The position numbers and the translations under genes were made by a program. DNA of 64,000 bases, taken from IMG/VR virus record IMGVR_UViG_3300026097_000017, positions 16,074 through 80,073 of that record; one strand, given 5' to 3'. Of this stretch, positions 32,940-40,547 are shown piece after piece. Numbering within the stretch: position 1 is the first letter of the stretch; each line of letters starts with the position of its first letter. Source of the stretch: a virus. The notes under the pieces are model-generated. The model was not told the origin of the DNA. It did no database searches and saw only the letters and a program-made list of their open reading frames with translations.

Positions 32940-34369
32940 TAAAAAAATCCTTCTAGACTCGCTTTTTCTTCAACTGCTTCAGGATGATATTTTGCTAGTG
33001 TATCACGTCCACCGTGATGCTCTAGATATTGATACCATTCTTTAGAATCCCACATTCCTGGACTCACACCGTTCCAGTATGGACGCCATAGTACATGGTG
33101 CTCATTCAAACGACGATCATCAACAAACTGTCTTCGCAGTTTTTCATAATCATAAGAACCAAGCTGTAACATATCCTCGCGGAAATAAAACACCAAAGAC
33201 ATACGGAGGAAATCATCTTCACCTGAATCAGGTGCTTCAATCGGAGTGTTCGCATGAATCACTCGCATATTATCAATCAGCAACAAATCCCCTGGACGAA
33301 CATTGATTGCCGCACGAACTTCAGGAGCAACCAAATAACCACCTTTCCAACTCTTGCCTTCTTTAGTGACAACAGTCAGATTAGAGTATCCCTCATTCAA
33401 AGAACCTGCATCACGATGACTTGCCATTCGTGCATTACGATCTTTAGTTGTAGTATTTACAGTAATTGTAGTCAGCGTAGTATCTTCGCCTATCAGGAAT
33501 TTGTTGTCAATCGAGTCGGCACATTTTTTCTGCAACGCATAACGTTCAGGGAGCATCCGAGCAAACTCTTTATCAAGTTTCCTAGCAAATGGATAGCACT
33601 TTTCAAACTTCTCTAAGTTGTGTTCAGTGTAAGAAGTTGCTCGCCCATAAGGAATCCGAGGATATCTACCATAATACCCAGCGATACCTGACCAAATGGG
33701 AGTCGCATAAGAGGTTGCCGAGATCATAGTCTTAGCAATTTTCAAAGCATACTTAGCTGCGTCATCTACTGACATTTCAGCGAGTCGTTTCATCGCCTCA
33801 TCGAAAAAGCCTGTGTAGTTTTCAAACTCGGCTTCTACCTTCGTACGCAACCAAACACCGCCACGTGTTTCATACTTTTCAGTTTTATGACGCTCTACAA
33901 TTTCTTCTATCGGATCAGAGCCATCGATATTTTGAGGTGAGCCATCAATGTAATAATCAAGAATATCTTGTTGAAAAGGTGTCACCCAATCACGATTACC
34001 TGACTGCTCTGATCTTGGTCCAGCGGCAAGTCCTCGGTTATTAGATTCAACTGCTGCATCAAACAATCCTTCATACGCACCTTTCTGTTCTTCTTCGGTG
34101 AATACGTTTTTACGGAACTTGAATGCAATTTGCTGTTCACCTAGACAACCAATACATTGCCCATTACAATCTGTAGATTTGACTAAATCACAATCAGGTG
34201 GAAGATAAAAATCTGCATCATTGTCGATTAGAATATCGTAATCATTCTCGTCTACATATTTACCGAGAAGATCTTCTTTGTTGTCAGCGAACAAGGCAAT
34301 ATAAACGTCTTGACCTTCGTCACCTTTATACTTCTGCCAAGATCTGCCGCCAATGGTTACTGTTTCCAT
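32939..34369 (-). CDS. TET/JBP-like 2OG-Fe(II) DNA dioxygenase
   Basis: A 476-residue protein. The C-terminal part carries the 2-oxoglutarate dioxygenase core: HRD (H318/D320) in RMASHRDAGS, then WKGGYLVAPE, the strand RPGDLLLID, the distal histidine (H372, RVIHANTP) and a 2OG-binding Arg (R389, FLRMSLVF). The order fits the TET/JBP family, which oxidises the methyl group of 5-methylcytosine or thymine in DNA. An N-terminal Cys cluster (60, 68, 72, 75) may bind metal. It ends SLEGFF. The start at 34369 has GGAG upstream and follows its own early promoter. The oxidised base is not known. Confidence 0.75.
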   Translation of the reverse strand: METVTIGGRSWQKYKGDEGQDVYIALFADNKEDLLGKYVDENDYDILIDNDADFYLPPDCDLVKSTDCNGQCIGCLGEQQIAFKFRKNVFTEEEQKGAYEGLFDAAVESNNRGLAAGPRSEQSGNRDWVTPFQQDILDYYIDGSPQNIDGSDPIEEIVERHKTEKYETRGGVWLRTKVEAEFENYTGFFDEAMKRLAEMSVDDAAKYALKIAKTMISATSYATPIWSGIAGYYGRYPRIPYGRATSYTEHNLEKFEKCYPFARKLDKEFARMLPERYALQKKCADSIDNKFLIGEDTTLTTITVNTTTKDRNARMASHRDAGSLNEGYSNLTVVTKEGKSWKGGYLVAPEVRAAINVRPGDLLLIDNMRVIHANTPIEAPDSGEDDFLRMSLVFYFREDMLQLGSYDYEKLRRQFVDDRRLNEHHVLWRPYWNGVSPGMWDSKEWYQYLEHHGGRDTLAKYHPEAVEEKASLEGFF

Positions 34370-34392
34370 ATAAGTTCTCCATGTATGCAATC

Positions 34393-34421
34393 ATTATAAC
34401 TTATTTACACAAACTTATCAA
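34393..34421 (-). promoter_or_regulatory. Early promoter (TTGATA-17-TATAAT)
   Basis: Minus strand TTGATA at 34416-34421, 17-base spacer, perfect TATAAT at 34393-34398. Predicted start near 34386, a 17-base leader for the dioxygenase. The promoter overlaps the end of the AT-hook membrane protein gene and serves the dioxygenase, TAGT-like and uvsX genes. Confidence 0.85.
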
Positions 34422-35241
34422 GCAGTTTTTTCTTTTCTACTTTAGGTGGACGTCCACGCTTTTTAGGTTTGTGTTGTTCAATCAACTGTTGAGTTCTCAC
34501 TTTTTTACGCTGTTCCTTCAGCGATATACTAGCAGCTATCACAAGCAGCACTGCTAATGGATCAAATACAAAAATAATAATCAGAATGACAAATCGTACT
34601 GCCTTCTCTAAAACTTGCTGATCAGGATTGTCACCAAATATCAATTCTGCAATGAACGCAAGAGGACCGACTTCCGCTTTAAAAGCTGACACTTGAAGCT
34701 GAATCTGTGCCAACTCGTCTTGAAGCGAGATGATCTTATTGGACGCTTGATTGATGGATTCCTGGATTTTCTCACGTTCCTCAGTCTGACTTTCTCTTGC
34801 CTCAAGTCCCTTAGAAACTGCCCCAAGCTCGATATATCTTTGTAATGCATCATCAAGCTGTTCCAGAATGGCTTCATTCCGCTCGATTTCCCGATTCTCT
34901 CTCTGAATTCTGGTTTCAATCTGTGTCGCTTTGATGGTAGACTCATTTAAACCTGCTCCCTGATCAATATGTGCTTTCGATAAAAATCCAAAGATACCCA
35001 TTGATGTGATAAACATCAACAGCACAACTGCACCAGTGAGATAATATTTCAATGCTCTAGGTGCAACTTCCCAGTTTTGATGCAGCCATGCCGCAGTCAA
35101 AAGTTTACCTGCTTCCAACACGATACCCATGATCACAATCGCAGTAAAACTCGCAGCGAATATAGCTGTCAATCCAATGATTGAGTAATACGCAGCTACA
35201 GTAGCAATAGCAATCGCTGTAATTAAAGTTGCTATAACCAT
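34405..35241 (-). CDS. AT-hook membrane protein with coiled coil
   Basis: A 278-residue protein with an unusual layout: three N-terminal membrane segments (about 3-22, 26-50, 66-88), a soluble coiled coil (100-190), one more membrane segment (about 215-240), then a basic tail containing KKRGRPPK, a classic AT-hook that inserts into the minor groove of A/T-rich DNA. The tail would face the cytoplasm. It sits between DNA polymerase and the base-modification genes, so it may tether phage DNA or the replisome to the membrane. Function unproven. Confidence 0.7.
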   Translation of the reverse strand: MVIATLITAIAIATVAAYYSIIGLTAIFAASFTAIVIMGIVLEAGKLLTAAWLHQNWEVAPRALKYYLTGAVVLLMFITSMGIFGFLSKAHIDQGAGLNESTIKATQIETRIQRENREIERNEAILEQLDDALQRYIELGAVSKGLEARESQTEEREKIQESINQASNKIISLQDELAQIQLQVSAFKAEVGPLAFIAELIFGDNPDQQVLEKAVRFVILIIIFVFDPLAVLLVIAASISLKEQRKKVRTQQLIEQHKPKKRGRPPKVEKKKLLDKFV

Positions 35242-35543
35242 TAACTTTCGCTTCTTGTGATTGCTAAGATATCCTCGATCTTCTCTTCAATAATTTGTTT
35301 ACGTCCTGGCCAATAAATGTATTCTTTGTCAGATGTGTTTAGCAGATTGACTAACAAAGGCATTATCATTTGTTCAACCATTTGTAGTTTTTCGGCAGCA
35401 GATCTTTCTAAAGTATTGCGAACGCTGTCAACAACTTCTTCAATCTTGGTGTCAGTAGCAGCATTGTATTCTGCTTCACTAACTGCACTAAAACCAAAAT
35501 CGTTATCATTTGACAAATATTCCTGTGGTATTTTAATAGCCAT
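35241..35543 (-). CDS. 100-residue hypothetical protein next to gp43
   Basis: A helical, acidic protein (MAIKIPQEYLSNDNDFGF...). The ATG at 35543 overlaps the stop of gp43 (TAATG), favouring this start over a longer frame. It ends overlapping the AT-hook gene in the same way. The neighbourhood suggests a replication-associated accessory, but there is no motif. Confidence 0.65.
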   Translation of the reverse strand: MAIKIPQEYLSNDNDFGFSAVSEAEYNAATDTKIEEVVDSVRNTLERSAAEKLQMVEQMIMPLLVNLLNTSDKEYIYWPGRKQIIEEKIEDILAITRSES

Positions 35544-38017
35544 TAGAAAAAGCTCTCCAGTGTACTTTGTTTCTCTACATCCCAACCAATCTTAGAGGTG
35601 ATCACCTTTAGTGGTTCTAGGAATGACTTTTCGAATTGTGTATCATAATCAATATACTTATTTAAGTCAAGCTCTTCTGGCATGTTAGACAGAATAGAGA
35701 TGACATTTTCACCGATACTATTTGGCGTTTTCAAATAACAGAATTTAATTTTCTCGCCTTCTTGGATCGGCTGATATTTTTTAGTCAATCCTTTTTTGTC
35801 AAGAAGATGATTAAACAGCAACGCACCTCTAACATGAATCGGTGTTCCTGATGAGTAGATATCTGAAGAATCAGCATACTTTGCTAATCCTTTAACTCCT
35901 CTCGGGAAAGCCACATCTTCAAACGGCATCTTTTTAAACTTCTCACGGCTATCGGTAACAAACTGATGAAGTAATGATTCGTCGCCCTCCATAATAAGTT
36001 GCAGTGCTTCTTTAATCATTTCACGGCAAGCATATGGAGTTGAAGATTTTACAGCCTCAATACCCATCATCTTGAGTTTCGGTTCATTATACCTCACACC
36101 CTCAGAATCATGAACATTCAGAATGTATCTTTTCTTAGCAGTCCAGATACCTTTATCAGCAATAACTTCTCGAGCCATCACCATCTTGTTCTGATAGGCT
36201 CCCATATAATTCGCAAGCTCTTCATAGGACTCAGTAATAAATTTCTCAAATCTTTCTTCACAAACAGTATTCAAAAAATCGACTGGACTTTTAGGATTGA
36301 ACTTTTTGACCAACTCATCCATGCGGACATAGATAGAATCAGTATCAATCGCAATCACATAATCTTCATCAGTGCCCAGCAACTTGTTCATGTACTGGTT
36401 TACTTTCTTTTCAATCCATCTGATTGAGAGTTGTCCTGAGATGGTGATTGCTTCTCCGAGTTTGACGTCGAAGAATCTGAAGTATTTGTTTCCGATTGCT
36501 CCATAGGCTGAGTTGAGGGAGATTTTTTTTGCCATCTGGATGTTATGGTATTTAGATATTGAGTTGCGTAGGCGAATCTTCTCCTTCTCATCAGCTGTAC
36601 CTTTCTTGCTTTCCAGTTCCTTCTGCGCATTGATCATTTCCTTCTTATAGAAAACACGATCATTGTACATCTTCTGCATCAATTCAGGCAAGAACCCTTG
36701 GAAGTCCTTGCGGAAATAGTGACCATTTGCCGCCAAGCAGTATTCAGTTTCATTAGGATATTGTTCAGTCAAAAGTTTATTAACAGAGGTGTCAATATGT
36801 TTGCCTTCTACCAAAGTATCAGGCGAAATATTATACTGCATCATTAAGTGAGGATACAGACTATTTAGGTCAAAGGAGACAACCCAGTCGTGCATTCCGA
36901 CTTGCGGTTCTTTTACATAAGCACCTTCAATCTGACCATCTTTATCCCGATCCTCCATTTGAGGAACAACAACATTTTTAGAAAGTAGATGGTTATGAAT
37001 GATTGTGTCCCACATCCGAACCTGTGTCATCACATCATTTAAATTCACCTTTGCGTCATACGCAAGAGCAAGCGCAAGTTCAATCAGCTTCAGCTTATCG
37101 TCTAGTTTCTGAACCAACTCAACGTCTTTGATGTTGTATTCAATAAACTTCTGATAGTCTTCTTTGTATAACTGGTGAAGAGAGTTGTATTCAGAATAAT
37201 CAATCTTCTTTTCACCGAGCTCTACGAAAGCGATATTATCCAACCGATATGATTCTTGCTGAGTATAAGTAAACTTCTTATACATTTCAAGATAATCCAA
37301 ACTAACGATGCCGCAAAGAACATACGCATAGTTCTGCCTGTTCATCAGTCTCACGATGCGCTCTTCAACCTGCCCCCAAGGAGAAAGTTTTTTAGCCATG
37401 CGTTCATCAAACTTCTTTTCAATGCGACGATACAGATAAGGAATATCAAAGAACTGAGTGTTCCAGCCTGTGATGATATCGACATCCATTTTCTGCCACA
37501 TATCAAGGAATTTGAGTAACAGATCATTCTCATTATTACAACGAATGTAACGGACATCTTCCCTATGCTGCTTGTATTCGCCTATACCGAGAACCCAATA
37601 AACTCCTTTAAAGTATATCGTGATTGCAGTGATCGGCTCAGCAACGTCCGCAGGATCAGGGAAACCAGACTCAGAGCCAACCTCAATATCAATATTGGCG
37701 ACTCTAATTAAGTTTACATCGTAATCAACTTTAGGATATTGTTCATTGATAAAACAATATTCATATTTGTTAGACCCATAGATTTCAAAGTTTTGTATAT
37801 CACCATATTTGGCAATAAATTCTTTGGCATCTGAAATGGTGCCTTGTTTGACAGGTTCAACAGGAATACCTTTAACTGTTTTGAAGTTAGAAGGTTTGTT
37901 GGTCGGGATGTAGAGTGTTGGTGAGTAAGGAACACGTTCGTGGAACCGCTTTCCGTTGCGATAACCACGAACGTAGATTTTATCACCTCTACGAAGAAAG
38001 TTCGTATAAAATTCCAT
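35543..38017 (-). CDS. 43: DNA polymerase (gp43, family B)
   Basis: An 824-residue family B polymerase (T4: 898). The exonuclease motif is ANIDIEV (D110, E112). Polymerase motifs are DLNSLYPHLM (motif A), LNSAYGAIGN (motif B) and AIDTDSIYV (motif C). It ends TLESFF, the position where T4 gp43 binds the gp45 clamp. The start MEFYTNFLRRGD agrees with the T4 N-terminus (MKEFYIS). The early promoter places its transcription start at about the base before the ATG, so the mRNA may be leaderless. Confidence 0.95.
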   Translation of the reverse strand: MEFYTNFLRRGDKIYVRGYRNGKRFHERVPYSPTLYIPTNKPSNFKTVKGIPVEPVKQGTISDAKEFIAKYGDIQNFEIYGSNKYEYCFINEQYPKVDYDVNLIRVANIDIEVGSESGFPDPADVAEPITAITIYFKGVYWVLGIGEYKQHREDVRYIRCNNENDLLLKFLDMWQKMDVDIITGWNTQFFDIPYLYRRIEKKFDERMAKKLSPWGQVEERIVRLMNRQNYAYVLCGIVSLDYLEMYKKFTYTQQESYRLDNIAFVELGEKKIDYSEYNSLHQLYKEDYQKFIEYNIKDVELVQKLDDKLKLIELALALAYDAKVNLNDVMTQVRMWDTIIHNHLLSKNVVVPQMEDRDKDGQIEGAYVKEPQVGMHDWVVSFDLNSLYPHLMMQYNISPDTLVEGKHIDTSVNKLLTEQYPNETEYCLAANGHYFRKDFQGFLPELMQKMYNDRVFYKKEMINAQKELESKKGTADEKEKIRLRNSISKYHNIQMAKKISLNSAYGAIGNKYFRFFDVKLGEAITISGQLSIRWIEKKVNQYMNKLLGTDEDYVIAIDTDSIYVRMDELVKKFNPKSPVDFLNTVCEERFEKFITESYEELANYMGAYQNKMVMAREVIADKGIWTAKKRYILNVHDSEGVRYNEPKLKMMGIEAVKSSTPYACREMIKEALQLIMEGDESLLHQFVTDSREKFKKMPFEDVAFPRGVKGLAKYADSSDIYSSGTPIHVRGALLFNHLLDKKGLTKKYQPIQEGEKIKFCYLKTPNSIGENVISILSNMPEELDLNKYIDYDTQFEKSFLEPLKVITSKIGWDVEKQSTLESFF

Positions 38018-38024
38018 GATGTAA

Positions 38025-38053
38025 ATTATAACTCAGTTGAAGAATGAAAGCAA
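38025..38053 (-). promoter_or_regulatory. Early promoter of gp43 (TTGCTT-17-TATAAT)
   Basis: Minus strand TTGCTT at 38048-38053, 17-base spacer, perfect TATAAT at 38025-38030. Transcription would start about seven bases on, at 38018, one base before the gp43 ATG; there is no room for a ribosome binding site. Confidence 0.85.
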
Positions 38054-38058
38054 GGACT

Positions 38059-38493
38059 TTAACTATTTTCTTCCCTGTATGCATCCAAAGTCTTCTTGAA
38101 TTTATTTGCGTGAGATCTTTCTGCTTTTGCTAGAGTCTCAAACCAATCAGCAATTTCATCATAACCTTCATCACGAGCAGTCTTAGCCATTCCTGGATAC
38201 ATGTCTGTATACTCATGAGTTTCACCTGCAATAGCAGACTCAAGAGCCTCTTCAACAGTTTTAGCTGGCAATCCAGTTTCAGGATCTCCTGCTCCACCGT
38301 CGATGAGATATTCCATATGTCCATGCGCATGACCAGTTTCGCCTTCCGCAGTATTACGGAAAACGTTCGCTACATCTGGTGCACCTTGTACGTCAGCTTC
38401 ATTAGCAAAGTACAGGTAGCGACGGTTGGCTTTAGACTCACCTGCGAATGCATCTTTCAATGCTTGTTCAGTTTTAGTACCTTTCAAACTCAT
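38059..38493 (-). CDS. Rubrerythrin-type diiron protein
   Basis: A 144-residue four-helix ferritin-like protein. All seven expected diiron ligands are in place: E19, E52-x-x-H55, E91, E94, E125-x-x-H128, in the order of bacterial rubrerythrins. There is no C-terminal rubredoxin domain, so it would need an external electron donor. Rubrerythrins reduce hydrogen peroxide. Protection of phage iron enzymes (NrdB, the dioxygenase) or of the cell during infection is a plausible reason for its presence. It lies between the endopeptidase and polymerase genes. Confidence 0.88.
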   Translation of the reverse strand: MSLKGTKTEQALKDAFAGESKANRRYLYFANEADVQGAPDVANVFRNTAEGETGHAHGHMEYLIDGGAGDPETGLPAKTVEEALESAIAGETHEYTDMYPGMAKTARDEGYDEIADWFETLAKAERSHANKFKKTLDAYREENS

Positions 38494-38518
38494 AATATTT
38501 CCTTATGTTAAAGTAGAA

Positions 38519-38983
38519 TTAAGCGTTAATCCCTTCACTATATTGCGTCTTTCCGTCTACGCGAGAGGCTGTGAGAATAGACTTTCGATTATCCCCATCA
38601 GCTTTATACGATACATGTACCCAACCACTATCAGGGATACCAGGAGTATAAAACTCGAGAATGAGCTGATCAAAGTCAAGATTATCTCTAATCCACTCAG
38701 CAAGCTCCGCATTAGGAGTCCCTGGGACTTCAATATCTGCCGCTTCACCCTTGCAATGCTGAGATCGAGAAGATCCCCCCACAGCATCATTAAGGTCGGG
38801 AGAGCGATAACCACTATTAATAACAGTTGGACCAAAATGGTCACGAACTTTTTGAACGACGTTTTCAAATAATGCAACAGCTGCATCCATGTGTTCTCCT
38901 TGTGGAGTATTATCAATACCTTTGCGCTCAGCAGTTTGAGACTTAGTAAATTCAGCGAGTGAAAAATTTTCAGAAAGTTTCAT
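38519..38983 (-). CDS. M15-type peptidoglycan endopeptidase (endolysin candidate)
   Basis: A 154-residue protein with the M15 zinc peptidase motifs: SQHCKGEAADI (His and Asp ligands, about residues 77-85) and GWVHVSY (third His ligand). The N-terminal LSENFSLAEFTKSQTAE is usual for this family. It probably cleaves the L-Ala-D-Glu or a D-Ala bond in cell-wall peptides during lysis. It has AGGAG before the ATG and a strong hairpin upstream. Single domain, so a free enzyme rather than a tail-borne lysin. Confidence 0.82.
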   Translation of the reverse strand: MKLSENFSLAEFTKSQTAERKGIDNTPQGEHMDAAVALFENVVQKVRDHFGPTVINSGYRSPDLNDAVGGSSRSQHCKGEAADIEVPGTPNAELAEWIRDNLDFDQLILEFYTPGIPDSGWVHVSYKADGDNRKSILTASRVDGKTQYSEGINA

Positions 38984-38999
38984 ATCTTCTCCTGTAAAT

Positions 39000-39019
39000 G
39001 GGAGTCCCGAAGGACTCCC
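39000..39019 (-). terminator. UUCG hairpin after Hsp20
   Basis: GGGAGTCC/GGACTCCC around a TTCG tetraloop on the minus strand, 18 bases after the Hsp20 stop. There is no clear T-run (ATTTACAGG follows), so it may be a partial terminator, an mRNA end or a processing signal upstream of the endopeptidase gene. Confidence 0.6.
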
Positions 39020-39036
39020 TATTAGTTAACCAAAAA

Positions 39037-39468
39037 CTATTTGATTTCTACAGTTTTGGGTTTCTTAGCTTCTGGAATAATACGCTCCAAAGCAATCTTT
39101 AGCATGCCGTTGAGCATTTCCGCATTTTGAACCTCGACAGCATCGTTCAAATTGAACGTGCGAGTAAATGGACGGAAAGCCAGACCTTGATATAAAAATT
39201 CGTTTTTGTCATCCTGCGCAGCATTACCTTTGACAGTTAGCTTATCGCCTGCTACATTGATTTCAATATCAGTCTTTCCGAAACCAGCAACAGCCATTTC
39301 AATGACATATGTGTTTTCATCAGTTTTCTTGATATTGTATGGTGGATAGTTGGGAATGTTTTTAGACATGTTGTCATGAAACTCATTGAGTTTGTTAAAA
39401 ACATCGTCATAACCAATTAGAAACTTATCAAGATCTTTATGCGTAAATGTTGGAAGTAATGTTGTCAT
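39037..39468 (-). CDS. Small heat-shock protein (Hsp20)
   Basis: A 143-residue alpha-crystallin family chaperone. The central domain runs from about residue 40 (NIKKTDENTYVIEMAVAGF) through the strand GDKLTVKG to FRPFTRTF, with a C-terminal MLKIALERIIPE. It should hold unfolded proteins, perhaps during capsid assembly. Hsp20 genes are common in marine T4-like phages. It is flanked by a CCTAAATA late core upstream and a strong hairpin downstream, so it forms a separate unit. Confidence 0.9.
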   Translation of the reverse strand: MTTLLPTFTHKDLDKFLIGYDDVFNKLNEFHDNMSKNIPNYPPYNIKKTDENTYVIEMAVAGFGKTDIEINVAGDKLTVKGNAAQDDKNEFLYQGLAFRPFTRTFNLNDAVEVQNAEMLNGMLKIALERIIPEAKKPKTVEIK

Positions 39469-39500
39469 ACTCTTCTCCTTTTCAGCGAGTTAACAATTAA

Positions 39501-39519
39501 GAGTCCCATTAGGCGACTC
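39501..39519 (-). other. Leader hairpin upstream of Hsp20
   Basis: A weak GAGTC/GACTC hairpin with a nine-base loop in the 60-base gap before Hsp20, downstream of the CCTAAATA core. It may affect translation or end the previous transcript. Short stem, so low confidence. Confidence 0.35.
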
Positions 39520-39524
39520 AATTT

Positions 39525-39532
39525 TATTTAGG
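39525..39532 (-). promoter_or_regulatory. Late promoter core CCTAAATA
   Basis: Minus-strand CCTAAATA overlapping the stop of the 76-residue gene and 57 bases before the Hsp20 start. It resembles the other TAAATA cores; it would give Hsp20 late expression. Confidence 0.4.
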
Positions 39533-39758
39533 CTGCTTTAGCCAATTCAACCTGTTGTTCAACTTTATCGTCATTAACAGGTGTTTTGTCTAACCATACA
39601 GGATGTTCCTCATCCATAATGGCTTGGACTAGTTCGCTGTAAGACCAGTGCTTAAAATCACTATTATATGCCTTTAAATGTTCAGCGAGTCTAAATGCGG
39701 CTTGTAATTTGCGCGCATGAATTATGGAATCATAGATTCCACGAAAAAAGTTCAGCAT
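39528..39758 (-). CDS. 76-residue hypothetical protein
   Basis: A small helical protein (MLNFFRGIYDSIIHARKLQ...). I place the start at 39758, where AGGAG precedes the ATG; the longer frame would run into regA. It follows regA by 13 bases. No known motif. Confidence 0.6.
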   Translation of the reverse strand: MLNFFRGIYDSIIHARKLQAAFRLAEHLKAYNSDFKHWSYSELVQAIMDEEHPVWLDKTPVNDDKVEQQVELAKAA

Positions 39759-39771
39759 TGTGTGCTCCTGT

Positions 39772-40176
39772 TTACTTTTTCTTGCCAATATTGTACTTGG
39801 CAACTAAATTCCACTCTTCACGTTCCTTGTAAGGAAGGATTTTAATTTGTGAGAGTGGGCTCGTTGGTGTAGCCGTTTTTGACGGATCCACCAAATCAAT
39901 CAACTCCCATTCGGCGAGAAGATTGATTACAGTATTCCGTCTGGCCATGTCATCTTCATTTGGCCAGTTAGTTGGTTTACCATCGAGAGCAAACAGTTCT
40001 TTAAAATGAACTATAAAATATCTGCCTTGCTTGTGTAGAATATGACAAGATTGAAATAATGTCTTATCTTTCTTTGAAGCAATGCCGATGCGAGTCAAAG
40101 TCTCTCGCACTTTCAAAAAGTCATCCTGTTCTTTTAATTTTATCTCAATCATTGAAGACATATCAAAGATTGTCAT
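39772..40176 (-). CDS. regA: Translational repressor RegA
   Basis: A 134-residue protein strongly resembling T4 RegA (122 residues): MIEIKLKEQDDFLKVRETLT, FQSCHILHKQGRYFIVHFKE and the C-terminal YNIGKKK. It binds the start regions of early mRNAs and blocks their translation. It has an eight-residue N-terminal extension if the start at 40176 is used; AGGTGG before that ATG and the ATGA overlap with gp62 favour it, but 40152 would match T4 exactly. Confidence 0.93.
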   Translation of the reverse strand: MTIFDMSSMIEIKLKEQDDFLKVRETLTRIGIASKKDKTLFQSCHILHKQGRYFIVHFKELFALDGKPTNWPNEDDMARRNTVINLLAEWELIDLVDPSKTATPTSPLSQIKILPYKEREEWNLVAKYNIGKKK

Positions 40177-40547
40177 TTCATTCCACCTTTATCAAGTTTT
40201 GTTTTTATTAATTTTATTTGTTCTTTGGTGAGAACTTTCTCAGCGTCACATGCCTTAGTGTAAGAATAATTATAATATTCCATAAGCATTTCTACTGTGG
40301 CAGACTTACTTTTTTTATGCCATCCGAAACGTTTTCTTTTACGAACAGTATTTAGTAAAAACTCATATTGTAATTTATTGTCAATATGGTGGTAGAAATT
40401 CATCTCATTGCCATGATGCACAGTATCAATATGCATTGACATGGCACGATTAACAAGGAAGGAAGAATATTCTTTCTCCGCTTGCTTGTCAGTCATCAAA
40501 TCCTTTTTACTTTCATTGATAGAATTTACAAAATCAAATGGATTCAT
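40173..40547 (-). CDS. 62: Clamp loader small subunit (gp62-like)
   Basis: A 124-residue protein, shorter than T4 gp62 (187), assigned mainly by position between gp44 and regA (the T4 order is 45-44-62-regA-43) and by similarity in style to marine-phage gp62 (MNPFDFVNSINESKKDL). The start at 40547 overlaps the stop of the small membrane protein gene as ATGA. It should complete the 44/62 clamp loader that opens the gp45 ring. Confidence 0.7.
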   Translation of the reverse strand: MNPFDFVNSINESKKDLMTDKQAEKEYSSFLVNRAMSMHIDTVHHGNEMNFYHHIDNKLQYEFLLNTVRKRKRFGWHKKSKSATVEMLMEYYNYSYTKACDAEKVLTKEQIKLIKTKLDKGGMK

